DNA from: Polaribacter butkevichii
Lineage (GTDB): Bacteria > Bacteroidota > Bacteroidia > Flavobacteriales > Flavobacteriaceae
Direction: 5' to 3'
DNA: 64,000 nt
Assembly (NCBI RefSeq): GCF_038024105.1
Contig: NZ_CP150661.1
Location: forward strand, 2,127,001 to 2,191,000
Position numbers and translations under genes: made by a program. The stretch's first letter is position 1. Each line of letters begins with the position of its first letter. This document shows positions 51,462-59,644 of this stretch, one piece after another. The notes beneath the pieces are model-generated. The model had not been told where the DNA came from and did not search any database. It saw only the letters and a program-made list of their open reading frames with translations.

Positions 51462-51547
51462 ATTTTAAAACTATTTTCTAAATTACATATAATTACCATA
51501 AATATATTCTATTTTAACTTAAAAATTAATCTACAATGCATTAACAT

Positions 51548-51612
51548 GTTAATTTAGAGTATTTATTTACCAATTCTGTTGTTTTTAAAACTTAACTACT
51601 AACATACCTTTG
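51548..51612 (+). promoter_or_regulatory. Promoter and conserved upstream element of array copy 4
   Basis: 31-base element 51548-51578, TTG at 51579, TACCTTTG at 51605-51612; identical spacing to copy 3. Palindrome TTAACATGTTAA at its left end. Confidence 0.7.
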
Positions 51613-51641
51613 TAGTGTTATTAATTCTAAAATGGAAAGAA

Positions 51642-52226
51642 ATGAGAACAACAATGAAAACAATTTTAGTAGTAGCATTAATGTTCGGAACATTAATTGG
51701 ATACGCAAATGAAAACGTAGAATCTACTAATACAGTAGCGGTAAAAAGAGTTAAAGTTGAATACAAATCTGTAAAGAAAGGACATGCTTTAACCATTAAA
51801 AATGAATACGGAATTACAATATATAAACAAGTCATTCAAAGTTCTGGAACCTATTCTAAAACATTTGATTTAACCAATTTAGAAGATGGTATTTACACCA
51901 CCGAATTAGATAAAGACTTTGAAATTGATGTAAAAAAATTAGAAGTTAAAGATGGTTTTGTTACCTTCTTAAAAGAAGAAAATAAGAAAATTTTTAAACC
52001 TGTAATTAGAGCAGAAGGAGATTTAGTATTAATTTCTAAAATTGATTTTAATAAACAGCCTATAAAAGTAATTCTATATCATGATAACAATCTTATTCAT
52101 TCTGAAAAAATTGAAGGTAAAGAAATTTTAAACAGAGTTTATAATGTATCTAAAAGAGAAAAAGGAACATATAAAGTAGTTATTTATGCAGACAATAGAA
52201 TGTATGTAAAAGATCTTACAATATAA
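51642..52226 (+). CDS. Small secreted two-domain beta protein, array copy 4
   Basis: A 194-residue copy; the frame is open further upstream (TTG at 51615), but the ATG at 51642 aligns with copies 3 and 5 (MRTTMKTILVV) and gives a standard signal peptide. Differs from copy 3 mainly at residues 24-33 and at a few scattered sites. Confidence 0.75.
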   Translation: MRTTMKTILVVALMFGTLIGYANENVESTNTVAVKRVKVEYKSVKKGHALTIKNEYGITIYKQVIQSSGTYSKTFDLTNLEDGIYTTELDKDFEIDVKKLEVKDGFVTFLKEENKKIFKPVIRAEGDLVLISKIDFNKQPIKVILYHDNNLIHSEKIEGKEILNRVYNVSKREKGTYKVVIYADNRMYVKDLTI

Positions 52227-52272
52227 AAATTAAGTTAATTGTTTTATCAAATTACTGCTATAATTTGATGGT

Positions 52273-52301
52273 AAAAGCGAGTCCAAAAGGACTCGCTTTT
52301 T
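52273..52301 (+). terminator. Terminator of array copy 4
   Basis: Same GCGAGTCC/GGACTCGC hairpin with T-run. Confidence 0.9.
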
Positions 52302-52408
52302 ATTTGTAAAATACCTTACATACAAGATATTCTTATTTATAAATCCTTAATAATTAACATAAATATATTGTATTTTAACTTAACAATTAATTTACAGCAC
52401 CTTAACGT

Positions 52409-52473
52409 GTTAATTTAGAGTATTTATTTACCAATTCTGTTGTTTTTAAAACTTAACTACTAACATACCTTTG
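52409..52473 (+). promoter_or_regulatory. Promoter and conserved upstream element of array copy 5
   Basis: 31-base element 52409-52439, TTG at 52440, TACCTTTG at 52466-52473. The left end overlaps TTAACGTGTTAA as in copy 2. Confidence 0.7.
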
Positions 52474-52502
52474 TAGTGTTATTAATTCTAAAATGAAAAG
52501 AA

Positions 52503-53087
52503 ATGAGAACAACAATGAAAACAATTTTAGTAGTAGCATTAATGTTCGGAACATTAATTGGCTACGCAAATGAGAACACAAAATCTACTAATGCAGTAGC
52601 TGTAAAAAGAGTTAAAGTTGAATACAAAGCCGTAAAAATAGGACATGCTTTAACTATTAAAAATGAATACGGAATTACAATATATAAACAAGTCATTCAA
52701 AGTTCTGGAACCTATTCTAAAACATTTGATTTAACCAATTTAGAAGATGGCATTTACACTACTGAATTAGAAAAAGACTTTGAAATTGATGTAAAAAAAT
52801 TAGAAGTTAAAGATGGGTTTGTTACCTTCTTAAAAAAAGAAAACAAGAAAATTTTTAAACCTGTAATTAGAACTGAAGGCGATTTAGTATTAATTTCTAA
52901 AATTGATTTTAACAAGCAACCTTTAAAAATAGTTTTATATTATGATAACCAAGTTATTCTTTCTGAAAAAATTGAAGGTGAAGAGGTTTTAAACAGAGTT
53001 TACAAATTATCTAAATCCGAAAAAGGAGCATATAAAGTTCTTGTGTATACAGATAACAGAATGTATGTAAAAAATTTCAGTATCTAA
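52503..53087 (+). CDS. Small secreted two-domain beta protein, array copy 5
   Basis: A 194-residue copy. Its first domain is of the copy 3/4 type (IGHALTIKNEYG), but its second domain keeps features of copies 1/2 (PLKIVLYYDNQVILSEKIEG, RVYKLSKSEKG). This looks like a mosaic or an older member. Ends NFSI. Terminator downstream differs from the other copies. Confidence 0.75.
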   Translation: MRTTMKTILVVALMFGTLIGYANENTKSTNAVAVKRVKVEYKAVKIGHALTIKNEYGITIYKQVIQSSGTYSKTFDLTNLEDGIYTTELEKDFEIDVKKLEVKDGFVTFLKKENKKIFKPVIRTEGDLVLISKIDFNKQPLKIVLYYDNQVILSEKIEGEEVLNRVYKLSKSEKGAYKVLVYTDNRMYVKNFSI

Positions 53088-53114
53088 TCTAACAATCTAT
53101 TTTAATAGACAAAA

Positions 53115-53145
53115 GAAAGCGAGCCCAATAAGGCTCGCTTTTTAT
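53115..53145. terminator. Terminator at the array end
   Basis: AAGCGAGCC/GGCTCGCTT with a 6-base loop and T-run, between copy 5 and the convergent enoyl-CoA hydratase gene. Confidence 0.85.
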
Positions 53146-53156
53146 GTATACGCTTT

Positions 53157-53933
53157 TTAAAAATTAGGTTTTCGCTTCCCTAAAAAAGCGGCAGTACCTT
53201 CATTAAAATCTTCTGTACCAAAACATTCTCCAAACTCCTCAACTTCTACATCAAAACCATTAACACCTTCTTCAAAACCAGCATTAATTGCTCTAATTGC
53301 TGCAGAAATTGCATCCGAAGAATTCCTTGTAATCTTACCTGCTATTTTTTCTGCTAAAGGTAATAATTCCTCTTGTGTAGTAACATGATTTACCAAACCA
53401 GATTCTTTTGCTTCTTCTGCAGAAATCATACCAGCAGTCATAATCATTTCCATGGCTTTTCCTTTACCTACTAATTGCGGCAAACGTTGTGTACCTCCAT
53501 AACCAGGAATCACCCCTAAAGAAACTTCTGGCAATCCCATTTTAGCATTATCTGACGCCACTCTAAAATGACAAGCCATTGCTAACTCTAAACCACCTCC
53601 TAATGCAAAACCATTAATTGCCGCAATTACAGGAATCGATAGGTTTGCTACATAATCGAATAAAATTTCATGTCCAAGTCTAGATAAATTAGCACCTTCT
53701 TCTACCGAAAAATCAGCAAATTCAGAAATATCTGCTCCTGCAACAAAAGCTTTATCACCGCTACCCGTTAAAATAATTGCCCTGGTAGTTTCATCATCTT
53801 CCAATGCTGCAAAAGCAATATTTAACTCCTTGATAGTCGCCTTATTTAAAGCATTTAATTTTTTAGGCCTGTTGATAGTAATCTGTGCTAAACTATCTTT
53901 TTTTTCAACTAAAATATTCTCGAATTTCATCAT
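53157..53933 (-). CDS. Enoyl-CoA hydratase/isomerase family protein
   Basis: A 258-residue crotonase. Oxyanion-hole motifs are AFVAGADISEF (residues about 65-75) and NGFALGGGLELAMACHFR (about 107-124); the catalytic Glu region is GLPEVSLGVIPGYGGTQRLP. It hydrates 2-enoyl-CoA in fatty-acid or amino-acid breakdown. It lies 46 bases downstream of the kinase gene. Confidence 0.94.
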   Translation of the reverse strand: MMKFENILVEKKDSLAQITINRPKKLNALNKATIKELNIAFAALEDDETTRAIILTGSGDKAFVAGADISEFADFSVEEGANLSRLGHEILFDYVANLSIPVIAAINGFALGGGLELAMACHFRVASDNAKMGLPEVSLGVIPGYGGTQRLPQLVGKGKAMEMIMTAGMISAEEAKESGLVNHVTTQEELLPLAEKIAGKITRNSSDAISAAIRAINAGFEEGVNGFDVEVEEFGECFGTEDFNEGTAAFLGKRKPNF

Positions 53934-53979
53934 TTATTTATTTAGTTGCCTATACCAAAAATCATAGGCGATAATTATA

Positions 53980-55437
53980 TTATTTCTTAGGTAAAATCAC
54001 TGTAAAAACGGTTCCTATTCCTACTTTAGAAGTAAAAGAAATAGAGCCATCATAAGCTTCTATAATATTTCTAATCATAGCCAAACCTAATCCCATGCCA
54101 CTAGTTTTAGTTGTAAATTTAGGTTCAAAAATAAGTTCTTTTACGTCATCTGCAATTCCTTTTCCATTATCAGAAACTGTAATTTTTAAATTACTTTCTT
54201 CCGATAAAACTTTTACTTCAATTAAAGGATTTTCTTCTTTATCTACTGCCTGAATAGCATTTTTAACCAAATTAGTAATTACCCTAATTAATTGTGTTTT
54301 ATCTAAATTGGCATACAGTTCTTCTTCTTCAGGGAAATATTTTATATATTTTTCTGTAAAAATATCTAAAGCAAATTTTACAACACTAATAATTTCTATT
54401 TGCTCTTTTTTTTGCGTTGGCATTTTAGCAAAATCAGAAAAAGCAGAAGCTATTGAGCTCATTACATCTATTTGCTGAATTAAAGTTTGACTAAATTCTC
54501 TTAATTTTTCTTTTGCGTTTTCATCTAACGGATTAAATCTTCGCTCAAAACTCTGAACCGTTAATCGCATAGGCGTAAGCGGATTCTTAATTTCATGAGC
54601 AACTTGTTTTGCCATTTCTCTCCAAGCCTGTTCGCGCTCACTTCTAGCTAATTTAGCTGCACTTTCTCCTAATTCATCAATCATGTGATTGTAGGCTTCT
54701 ACTAAAATTTCTATCTCTGAACTTGCCTTGTTTAATATAATTTTTTCGTTTCTTTTATTTAAACGTGTTTGCTGCATTTTATCAGAAATCGTTTTTATTG
54801 ATCGCGTTATATAGCTCGATAAAAAATACGCAGTTGCAATGGCAATTAAAAACATCAAAATATAAACCAAGCTTAATCTTAATATAAACTCTCTTAACTC
54901 CTGTTCTATCTCAGAGTTATCTTGCGTAAATTGCAACTCTAAAATACCTATTCTTTTAAACTTTGGATCATGAATAAATGAAAATGAAGATTGATAACCA
55001 ATCCCTTTATCTACACTTGTTTTTAATATTTTATGATTAGAGTTATTTGCCAATTCTTTTAATAAGTTTTGTGGAATTGGTTTAGAGTCTACTTTTTCAA
55101 AGGCACTTGCTGTAGATGATTTTAGTAAATTACCTTGTAAATCATAAAAAGAGATGTTTAATTTGTTAATAGAGGATATTTCATAAATACGTTCTTGAAA
55201 TATTTTAGCTAAATTACCTGTATTTACAGGGTATGTAGTCTTATTTTTTAATTCTAATTCAATTGTTTCTTTTGTGGTTGCTTCTTTTCGTTCAAAACGC
55301 TGAATGTTATAATCTTTTGTCTGTTCATCATACTGATAAATAGTAACTACCAAAATTAATACGGATGCCAATAACACCAATAAAATCATGGACAGAAAAA
55401 TACGTATTCGTAAAGAGATCTTTTTAATATTTGTCAA
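53980..55437 (-). CDS. Membrane sensor histidine kinase (NtrY-like)
   Basis: A 485-residue kinase with two membrane segments (about 12-34 and 186-207) flanking a periplasmic sensor of about 150 residues. Then come HAMP (to about 260), a HisKA domain with VAHEIKNPLTPMRLTV (His281) and an HATPase domain (NLVKNAIQAV, DNGKGIADDV, GMGLGLAMIRNI). No response regulator is adjacent. It overlaps the upstream lipoprotein gene by 4 bases. Confidence 0.92.
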   Translation of the reverse strand: MTNIKKISLRIRIFLSMILLVLLASVLILVVTIYQYDEQTKDYNIQRFERKEATTKETIELELKNKTTYPVNTGNLAKIFQERIYEISSINKLNISFYDLQGNLLKSSTASAFEKVDSKPIPQNLLKELANNSNHKILKTSVDKGIGYQSSFSFIHDPKFKRIGILELQFTQDNSEIEQELREFILRLSLVYILMFLIAIATAYFLSSYITRSIKTISDKMQQTRLNKRNEKIILNKASSEIEILVEAYNHMIDELGESAAKLARSEREQAWREMAKQVAHEIKNPLTPMRLTVQSFERRFNPLDENAKEKLREFSQTLIQQIDVMSSIASAFSDFAKMPTQKKEQIEIISVVKFALDIFTEKYIKYFPEEEELYANLDKTQLIRVITNLVKNAIQAVDKEENPLIEVKVLSEESNLKITVSDNGKGIADDVKELIFEPKFTTKTSGMGLGLAMIRNIIEAYDGSISFTSKVGIGTVFTVILPKK

Positions 55438-55904
55438 TTTTTGTTTGTTTTTATTCTTTTAGTTTTCATCATCAATAGGTCATCAAAATCACCATCTTCA
55501 TCCCAATCATACTTACTTTTGCCAATAAAACCTTCATCGGTTTTTGTAATATCATAACTCACCTTCATATCTCTGCCTCCATAATTAAAAGCTACTAATA
55601 ATGAATCTTTTTTAACAGACCAAATACCAGAAGCTTTAGATATCTGTTCTCCTTTTTTATTTATAAACCAAGCAGAAAAAGTACCATCTTTATTATATTT
55701 AGATTGCGCAACTAACTCCGAATCTTCTTCAAATTTATCTTCATAAACCTGTAAAGAATCTGTTTTATTAACAGTATACATTTCTATTTTCAAATAGGTA
55801 GTTTGCCAACTACCCACCATAAACTCTTTGGTAGTAAGTGCTGGCTCACAACCAACAAAAAGTATTCCAAAAAGTAGAATAAAAAATAATGATTTCGTTT
55901 TCAT
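55434..55904 (-). CDS. Small lipoprotein, lipocalin-like
   Basis: A 156-residue lipoprotein (LLFGILFVGCEP; Cys near residue 19). The beta-rich body (GSWQTTYLKIEMY, YNKDGTFSAWFINKKG, IWSVKKDSLLV) resembles small lipocalin-like proteins, with an acidic EF-hand-like loop (DWDEDGDFDD) near the end. Its 4-base overlap with the kinase suggests it may act as an envelope partner of that sensor; inference. Confidence 0.65.
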   Translation of the reverse strand: MKTKSLFFILLFGILFVGCEPALTTKEFMVGSWQTTYLKIEMYTVNKTDSLQVYEDKFEEDSELVAQSKYNKDGTFSAWFINKKGEQISKASGIWSVKKDSLLVAFNYGGRDMKVSYDITKTDEGFIGKSKYDWDEDGDFDDLLMMKTKRIKTNKN

Positions 55905-55934
55905 CTAAAAAGTTTTATTCACAGGTTTAAAACT

Positions 55935-57038
55935 CTAATTTACCTCTTTTTTAGCAGCTCTAAACTCTTCTGGTGTATTTATATTTCTGATAAAATCATC
56001 AGCAACCTCAACAATTTCTACATCAGAATTAATTAACATTTTACGCGGACAAGAATATCCTTGCGCCAAATACTGTAATAAAATGGCATATGCTTTTGGT
56101 TCATAAATAGTTATTAAAGGCTCTGGAAAATCTTTGTTCTTGCCTTTAATTGCCGTAGCCGACTTAGTCGGATTTCTATGTTTAAGCACCAATTGAATTA
56201 TATGCTCAGTAACAAAAGGAACATCGGTTGCCAATACAAACCAAGCTGCATTTGGGTCTTTCTGAAACGCAGAACAAATGCCGCCAAACGGACCTAAATT
56301 TAAAAACTTATCAGAAATTTCATCTTCTTTTGGTGATGAATTCTGAACTGAATAAAACGTTTCTAAATTATTATTTTCTAACAATTCTTTTGCAACTTCT
56401 TTTTGAGGTTTTCCAAAATAATCTAATTCAGATTTATCTTGGCCCATTCTAGTACTTTTTCCTCCCACTAACACCAAACCTTTTACAGGTGCAATTTTTT
56501 CTTGAATCAGATTATGAATGTGGTTTGCAATTTTATCAACCTCGTCAACTGTATAACAGGTAATGTTTTTTATCTGCGGATATTTTTCTTCCAAAAATGA
56601 AAAATATTCCGTGTCAGATTTCAACTTTACAACAAACTGAATGCGATCTAACTGTTCTAATCTTTTTAAAACCGAAGCTTCTTTTGCTTCATCTAAAACC
56701 AAAATCTGTTTTGCTCCTTGATAATGATTTCCGTTGATAAAAACATAATCATATTGAGCAAACTGTAATCGTTGCTCAAACTTATTTACATTTCCAGAAG
56801 TGGTGATCTGCAAATTTCCTTGATGATGAAAAGTATATTCTGATAACGAATTTTCTGCAACATCTTTTGCATGAGAAGCATCAAAATACGCCAACTTATA
56901 GTTGGATAATTTATTAGAAAGACTATGAACTAAATCTGAAATAATACCACAATTTGTACCTAGAATAGCAATTTCATTTGGTGCAAAATTATCATTATCT
57001 CTTCTTTCTAAATTTGTATGTTTTTTGTGTTTTTTCAT
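55935..57038 (-). CDS. mobA: MobB-like domain fused to molybdenum cofactor guanylyltransferase MobA
   Basis: About 367 residues from the ATG at 57038. The longer frame to 57074 reads its first codons from a repeat. Residues about 20-175 look like MobB, but the P-loop is degenerate (AILGTNCGIISDL; no GKT/S). From about residue 187 comes MobA: LVGGKSTRMGQDKSEL (nucleotide loop), LGPFGGICSAF and ATDVPFVTEHI. MobA attaches GMP to molybdopterin to form MGD. It is the last gene of the Moco run on this strand. Confidence 0.85.
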   Translation of the reverse strand: MKKHKKHTNLERRDNDNFAPNEIAILGTNCGIISDLVHSLSNKLSNYKLAYFDASHAKDVAENSLSEYTFHHQGNLQITTSGNVNKFEQRLQFAQYDYVFINGNHYQGAKQILVLDEAKEASVLKRLEQLDRIQFVVKLKSDTEYFSFLEEKYPQIKNITCYTVDEVDKIANHIHNLIQEKIAPVKGLVLVGGKSTRMGQDKSELDYFGKPQKEVAKELLENNNLETFYSVQNSSPKEDEISDKFLNLGPFGGICSAFQKDPNAAWFVLATDVPFVTEHIIQLVLKHRNPTKSATAIKGKNKDFPEPLITIYEPKAYAILLQYLAQGYSCPRKMLINSDVEIVEVADDFIRNINTPEEFRAAKKEVN

Positions 57039-57050
57039 ATTATTCATTTT

Positions 57051-57118
57051 GTCATTGCGAACAAAGTGAAGCAATCTTTTATTAACAGATTACTTCGTCG
57101 TTCCTCCTCGTAATGACA
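57051..57118. repeat. Dispersed palindromic repeat with GTCATTGCGA/TCGTAATGAC ends
   Basis: GTCATTGCGA at 57051 and TCGTAATGAC at 57109-57118 form inverted ends, with AAGCAATCT and AGATTACTT inside. This is the intergenic repeat type common in bacterial genomes of this group. It sits between moaC and mobA and supplies the spurious N-terminus of the longer mobA frame. Confidence 0.7.
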
Positions 57119-57119
57119 A

Positions 57120-57593
57120 TTAATTATTAATATCAGATTTCCCTCCAGTTTTTTTCAACAGCCTTACTTCCTTAATCACCATTTCTTGACTGATACTTTT
57201 ACACATATCATAAATGGTTAAACAGGTAATATTTGCGCCTGTTAAAGCTTCCATTTCTACTCCGGTTTTTCCTGTAATGGTAACTTCACAAAAAACTTCT
57301 ATATTTTCTGTATCTATAATATTAATATCAATATCAACCCCATTAATTAATAAAGGATGGCACATTGGTATCAATTCTGATGTCTTTTTAACCCCTTGTA
57401 TTCCCGCAATAATTGCCGTCTGAAAAACAGGTCCTTTTTTAGTGACTAACTCCTCATTTGTAAAATGAGCAATTACTTCTTTTCCTAAAAACATGGTTGC
57501 CTTTGCAATGGCTGTTCTTTTGGTAATTTTCTTATCAGAAACATTTACCATTTTAGGATTTCCTTTTTTGTTTAAATGACTGAATTTACTCAT
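57120..57593 (-). CDS. moaC: Cyclic pyranopterin monophosphate synthase
   Basis: A 157-residue enzyme of molybdopterin synthesis; with MoaA it converts GTP to cPMP. Signature blocks are MVNVSDKKITKRTAIA, IPMCHPLLINGVDI (residues about 70-83) and VEMEALTGANITCLTIYDMCKSI (about 108-130). Normal length. Confidence 0.95.
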   Translation of the reverse strand: MSKFSHLNKKGNPKMVNVSDKKITKRTAIAKATMFLGKEVIAHFTNEELVTKKGPVFQTAIIAGIQGVKKTSELIPMCHPLLINGVDIDINIIDTENIEVFCEVTITGKTGVEMEALTGANITCLTIYDMCKSISQEMVIKEVRLLKKTGGKSDINN

Positions 57594-57667
57594 TATCTAT
57601 ATTTTATTCTTAATACATTTATAATTTCTCTGTTAGAAAAACCAATACTTTAATTACGCATACACAA

Positions 57668-57708
57668 TCACTTCAAGTGATTTTTATCTAAAATTCTGTA
57701 TAGAGAAG
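57668..57708. repeat. Degenerate right half of the GIY-YIG-associated repeat
   Basis: TCACTTCAAGTGATTTTTAT followed by TGTATAGAGAAG, a decayed version of the right half of the 121-bp elements described next. Confidence 0.5.
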
Positions 57709-57728
57709 TTTTTTTTGAAATTAAAATG

Positions 57729-57849
57729 TTCTCGATACAAATTTCTCGTACCTCCTAATTCACTCGAACTGACAACACGCTTTAAACATTCTAAAATACA
57801 CACGGTCACTTCGAGTGAAATTCTTTTTTTAAGAATTTTGTATCGAGAA
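57729..57849. repeat. 121-bp inverted-repeat element, copy A
   Basis: Ends TTCTCGATACAAA and TTTTGTATCGAGAA are inverted complements. Inside, TTCACTCGAACTGAC and GTCACTTCGAGTGAA form a second inverted pair. It lies just downstream of the GIY-YIG stop and is about 88% identical to copy B. Confidence 0.85.
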
Positions 57850-57858
57850 GCTTCTTTA

Positions 57859-58149
57859 TCAATTAAACTTCTTCTTCGCTAAATTAGGCAGTTTTTCATA
57901 GTCATCATTAATTAAAGCTTCCTTTTTTGCCCTAGACCACTTTTTTATTTGCTTTTCTGTATCAATAGCAAATCCAACTTCAGTAAATTCAGCATAAAAA
58001 ACCAATTCTAAAGGTCTTCTTTTATACGTGTAACTTTCTAAATGTTTTCCTTGTTGATGTTCAATAAAACGTTGTTCTAAATTTGATGTAATACCAGTAT
58101 AATACGTTTTATCTGAACATTGTAATATATAAACATAGTAGATTTTCAT
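57859..58149 (-). CDS. GIY-YIG nuclease domain protein (UPF0213/URI family)
   Basis: A 96-residue single-domain nuclease. The ATG at 58149 is the start; a longer in-frame reading to 58362 runs through repeats B and C. Motifs are YYVYILQCSDKTYYTGIT (GIY-YIG), the catalytic Arg in LEQRFIEHQ and the C-terminal Glu/Lys block EKQIKKWSRAKKEALI. It sits between two 121-bp inverted-repeat elements inside an otherwise continuous Moco gene run, which suggests mobility. The cleavage target is unknown. Confidence 0.88.
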   Translation of the reverse strand: MKIYYVYILQCSDKTYYTGITSNLEQRFIEHQQGKHLESYTYKRRPLELVFYAEFTEVGFAIDTEKQIKKWSRAKKEALINDDYEKLPNLAKKKFN

Positions 58150-58167
58150 TTTTGGAATTTTAAAATG

Positions 58168-58288
58168 TTCTCGATACAAATTTCTCGTACCTCCAAATTC
58201 ACTCGAACTGACAATACGTTTTAAACACTCTAAAATACACACTGTCCCTTCGAGTGAAATTCTTTTTTCAAGAATTTTGTATCGAGAA
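58168..58288. repeat. 121-bp inverted-repeat element, copy B
   Basis: Same outer ends and inner CACTCGAACTGAC/TCGAGTGAA pair as copy A, in the same orientation, immediately upstream of the GIY-YIG start. Confidence 0.85.
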
Positions 58289-58311
58289 GCTTCTTTTTTG
58301 AAATAAAAATG

Positions 58312-58433
58312 TTCTCGATACAATTTTTCTTCCTTTGTCAGAAAAATCACTCGAACTGACAAAACGTTTTATCCTGTCTAAAACAGATACTGTCACATCG
58401 AGTGATTTTGCTTTTCGCAAAATTGTATCGAGA
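58312..58433. repeat. 122-bp inverted-repeat element, copy C
   Basis: Shares TTCTCGATACAA, ATCACTCGAACTGACA, ACATCGAGTGATTTT and TTGTATCGAGA with copies A and B but differs in the middle and in the arms (CGCAAAATTG). With copy B it fills the 296-base gap before moeA. Confidence 0.8.
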
Positions 58434-58445
58434 TGTCTTTTTCAA

Positions 58446-59633
58446 TTATCTATATCTTATTATTGGAAAAACTTCTCCTTTTTTAAATTCAACTTTATCA
58501 TTTGGCAACTGAATAAAAGCATCTGTTTTTACCAAACTTGCTAAATCTCCAGAACCATTTCCTGTAATAGGCGTTGCAATTAAATGCCCGAATCTATAAC
58601 TTAATTTTACTTGTAAAAAGTACGTTAAATTGGGTTTAAAAATAACATCTGCATTTAAAATTGCAGTCTCCTCTACAACTTCTAAGCCTATTGATTTATG
58701 ATACCAAGGATAAAAATATGCCAAACAGTTTACAAAAGTAGAAATCGGGTTTCCAGGAAAACCGAAGACATTACATTCATCTGTTTTTCCATAAAAGAAA
58801 GGTTTTCCTGGTCGTTGTGTAATTTTATGAAACAGCTTCTCTACTCCTAATTCATCAAAAACTTCTGGTAAAAAATCATACTTTCCTTTACTTACCGCTC
58901 CGCTAAAAAGCAATACATCGTATTCTTGTAAATAGTTTTCTATTTTCGATTTTAAAACAGGTTTATCATCTGTAATATGCGCTGTTTCAGAAGGTATATT
59001 CAGTCTTTCTAACAAAGACACTAAAGTAAACACGTTACTTCTTCTAATCTGATGTGCTAACGGAATTTCATCTACACCAACCAATTCATCACCCGTAGAA
59101 ACAATCATCACTTTTGGTTGTTTTGCTACTTTTACAAACGATTTACCTACTGTTGCTAGCACGCCTATTTCTGCTGCTGATATTTTGGTATTTTGTTCGA
59201 TTAATAAATCGCCAATTTTGCCATCTTTTCCTTTTGCATGCACATTCTGAGCATCATTTATTGCATCAACAGTAATTGTTGCAACTCCATTTGTTATGGT
59301 AACATCTTCATATCTAATAACAGTGTTGGTGTTGTTTGGTAAAACGGCCCCTGTCATTACTTCTATACAATTCCCTGAATTATTTAACGAAATTTGCTCA
59401 CTTCCTGCAGCTTGAATTCCTTCTATATTAAAAGCTCTTTGTCCGTTTTTAAATGAAGTATAGTCAATAGCAATTCCATCCATAGAAACCCTATTAAATG
59501 GTGGAAAATCTCTATCGGCAAGTATATCTTCTTTTAAAATTCTGCCTACAGATTTTATAAATGGAACTTCTTCAAGCCCAAAATATCGGCTTGAATTTAA
59601 AACAGTTTCTAAAGCTTTTTCTACTGAAATCAT
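58446..59633 (-). CDS. moeA: Molybdopterin molybdenumtransferase
   Basis: A 395-residue enzyme that inserts molybdate into adenylylated molybdopterin. Motifs are VSMDGIAIDY (about 50-60), IMTGA-type VMTGAVLPNNTNTVIRYED, IVSTGDELVG (about 175-185), LLFSGAVSKGKYDF and VFGFPGNPIS (about 297-306). Full length, no truncation. Confidence 0.95.
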   Translation of the reverse strand: MISVEKALETVLNSSRYFGLEEVPFIKSVGRILKEDILADRDFPPFNRVSMDGIAIDYTSFKNGQRAFNIEGIQAAGSEQISLNNSGNCIEVMTGAVLPNNTNTVIRYEDVTITNGVATITVDAINDAQNVHAKGKDGKIGDLLIEQNTKISAAEIGVLATVGKSFVKVAKQPKVMIVSTGDELVGVDEIPLAHQIRRSNVFTLVSLLERLNIPSETAHITDDKPVLKSKIENYLQEYDVLLFSGAVSKGKYDFLPEVFDELGVEKLFHKITQRPGKPFFYGKTDECNVFGFPGNPISTFVNCLAYFYPWYHKSIGLEVVEETAILNADVIFKPNLTYFLQVKLSYRFGHLIATPITGNGSGDLASLVKTDAFIQLPNDKVEFKKGEVFPIIRYR

Positions 59634-59644
59634 TTGTATAAAAT

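Noticed and set aside
49675..52503. Regular repeats in the gaps of the secreted-protein array as a possible CRISPR-like array.
   Set aside because: The repeated gaps are conserved promoters and terminators of tandem genes at 843-865 bp spacing, not short repeats with unique spacers; no cas genes.
58150..58362. N-terminal extension of the GIY-YIG protein by 71 codons.
   Set aside because: The extension translates repeats B and C, and the family domain starts at the ATG at 58149.
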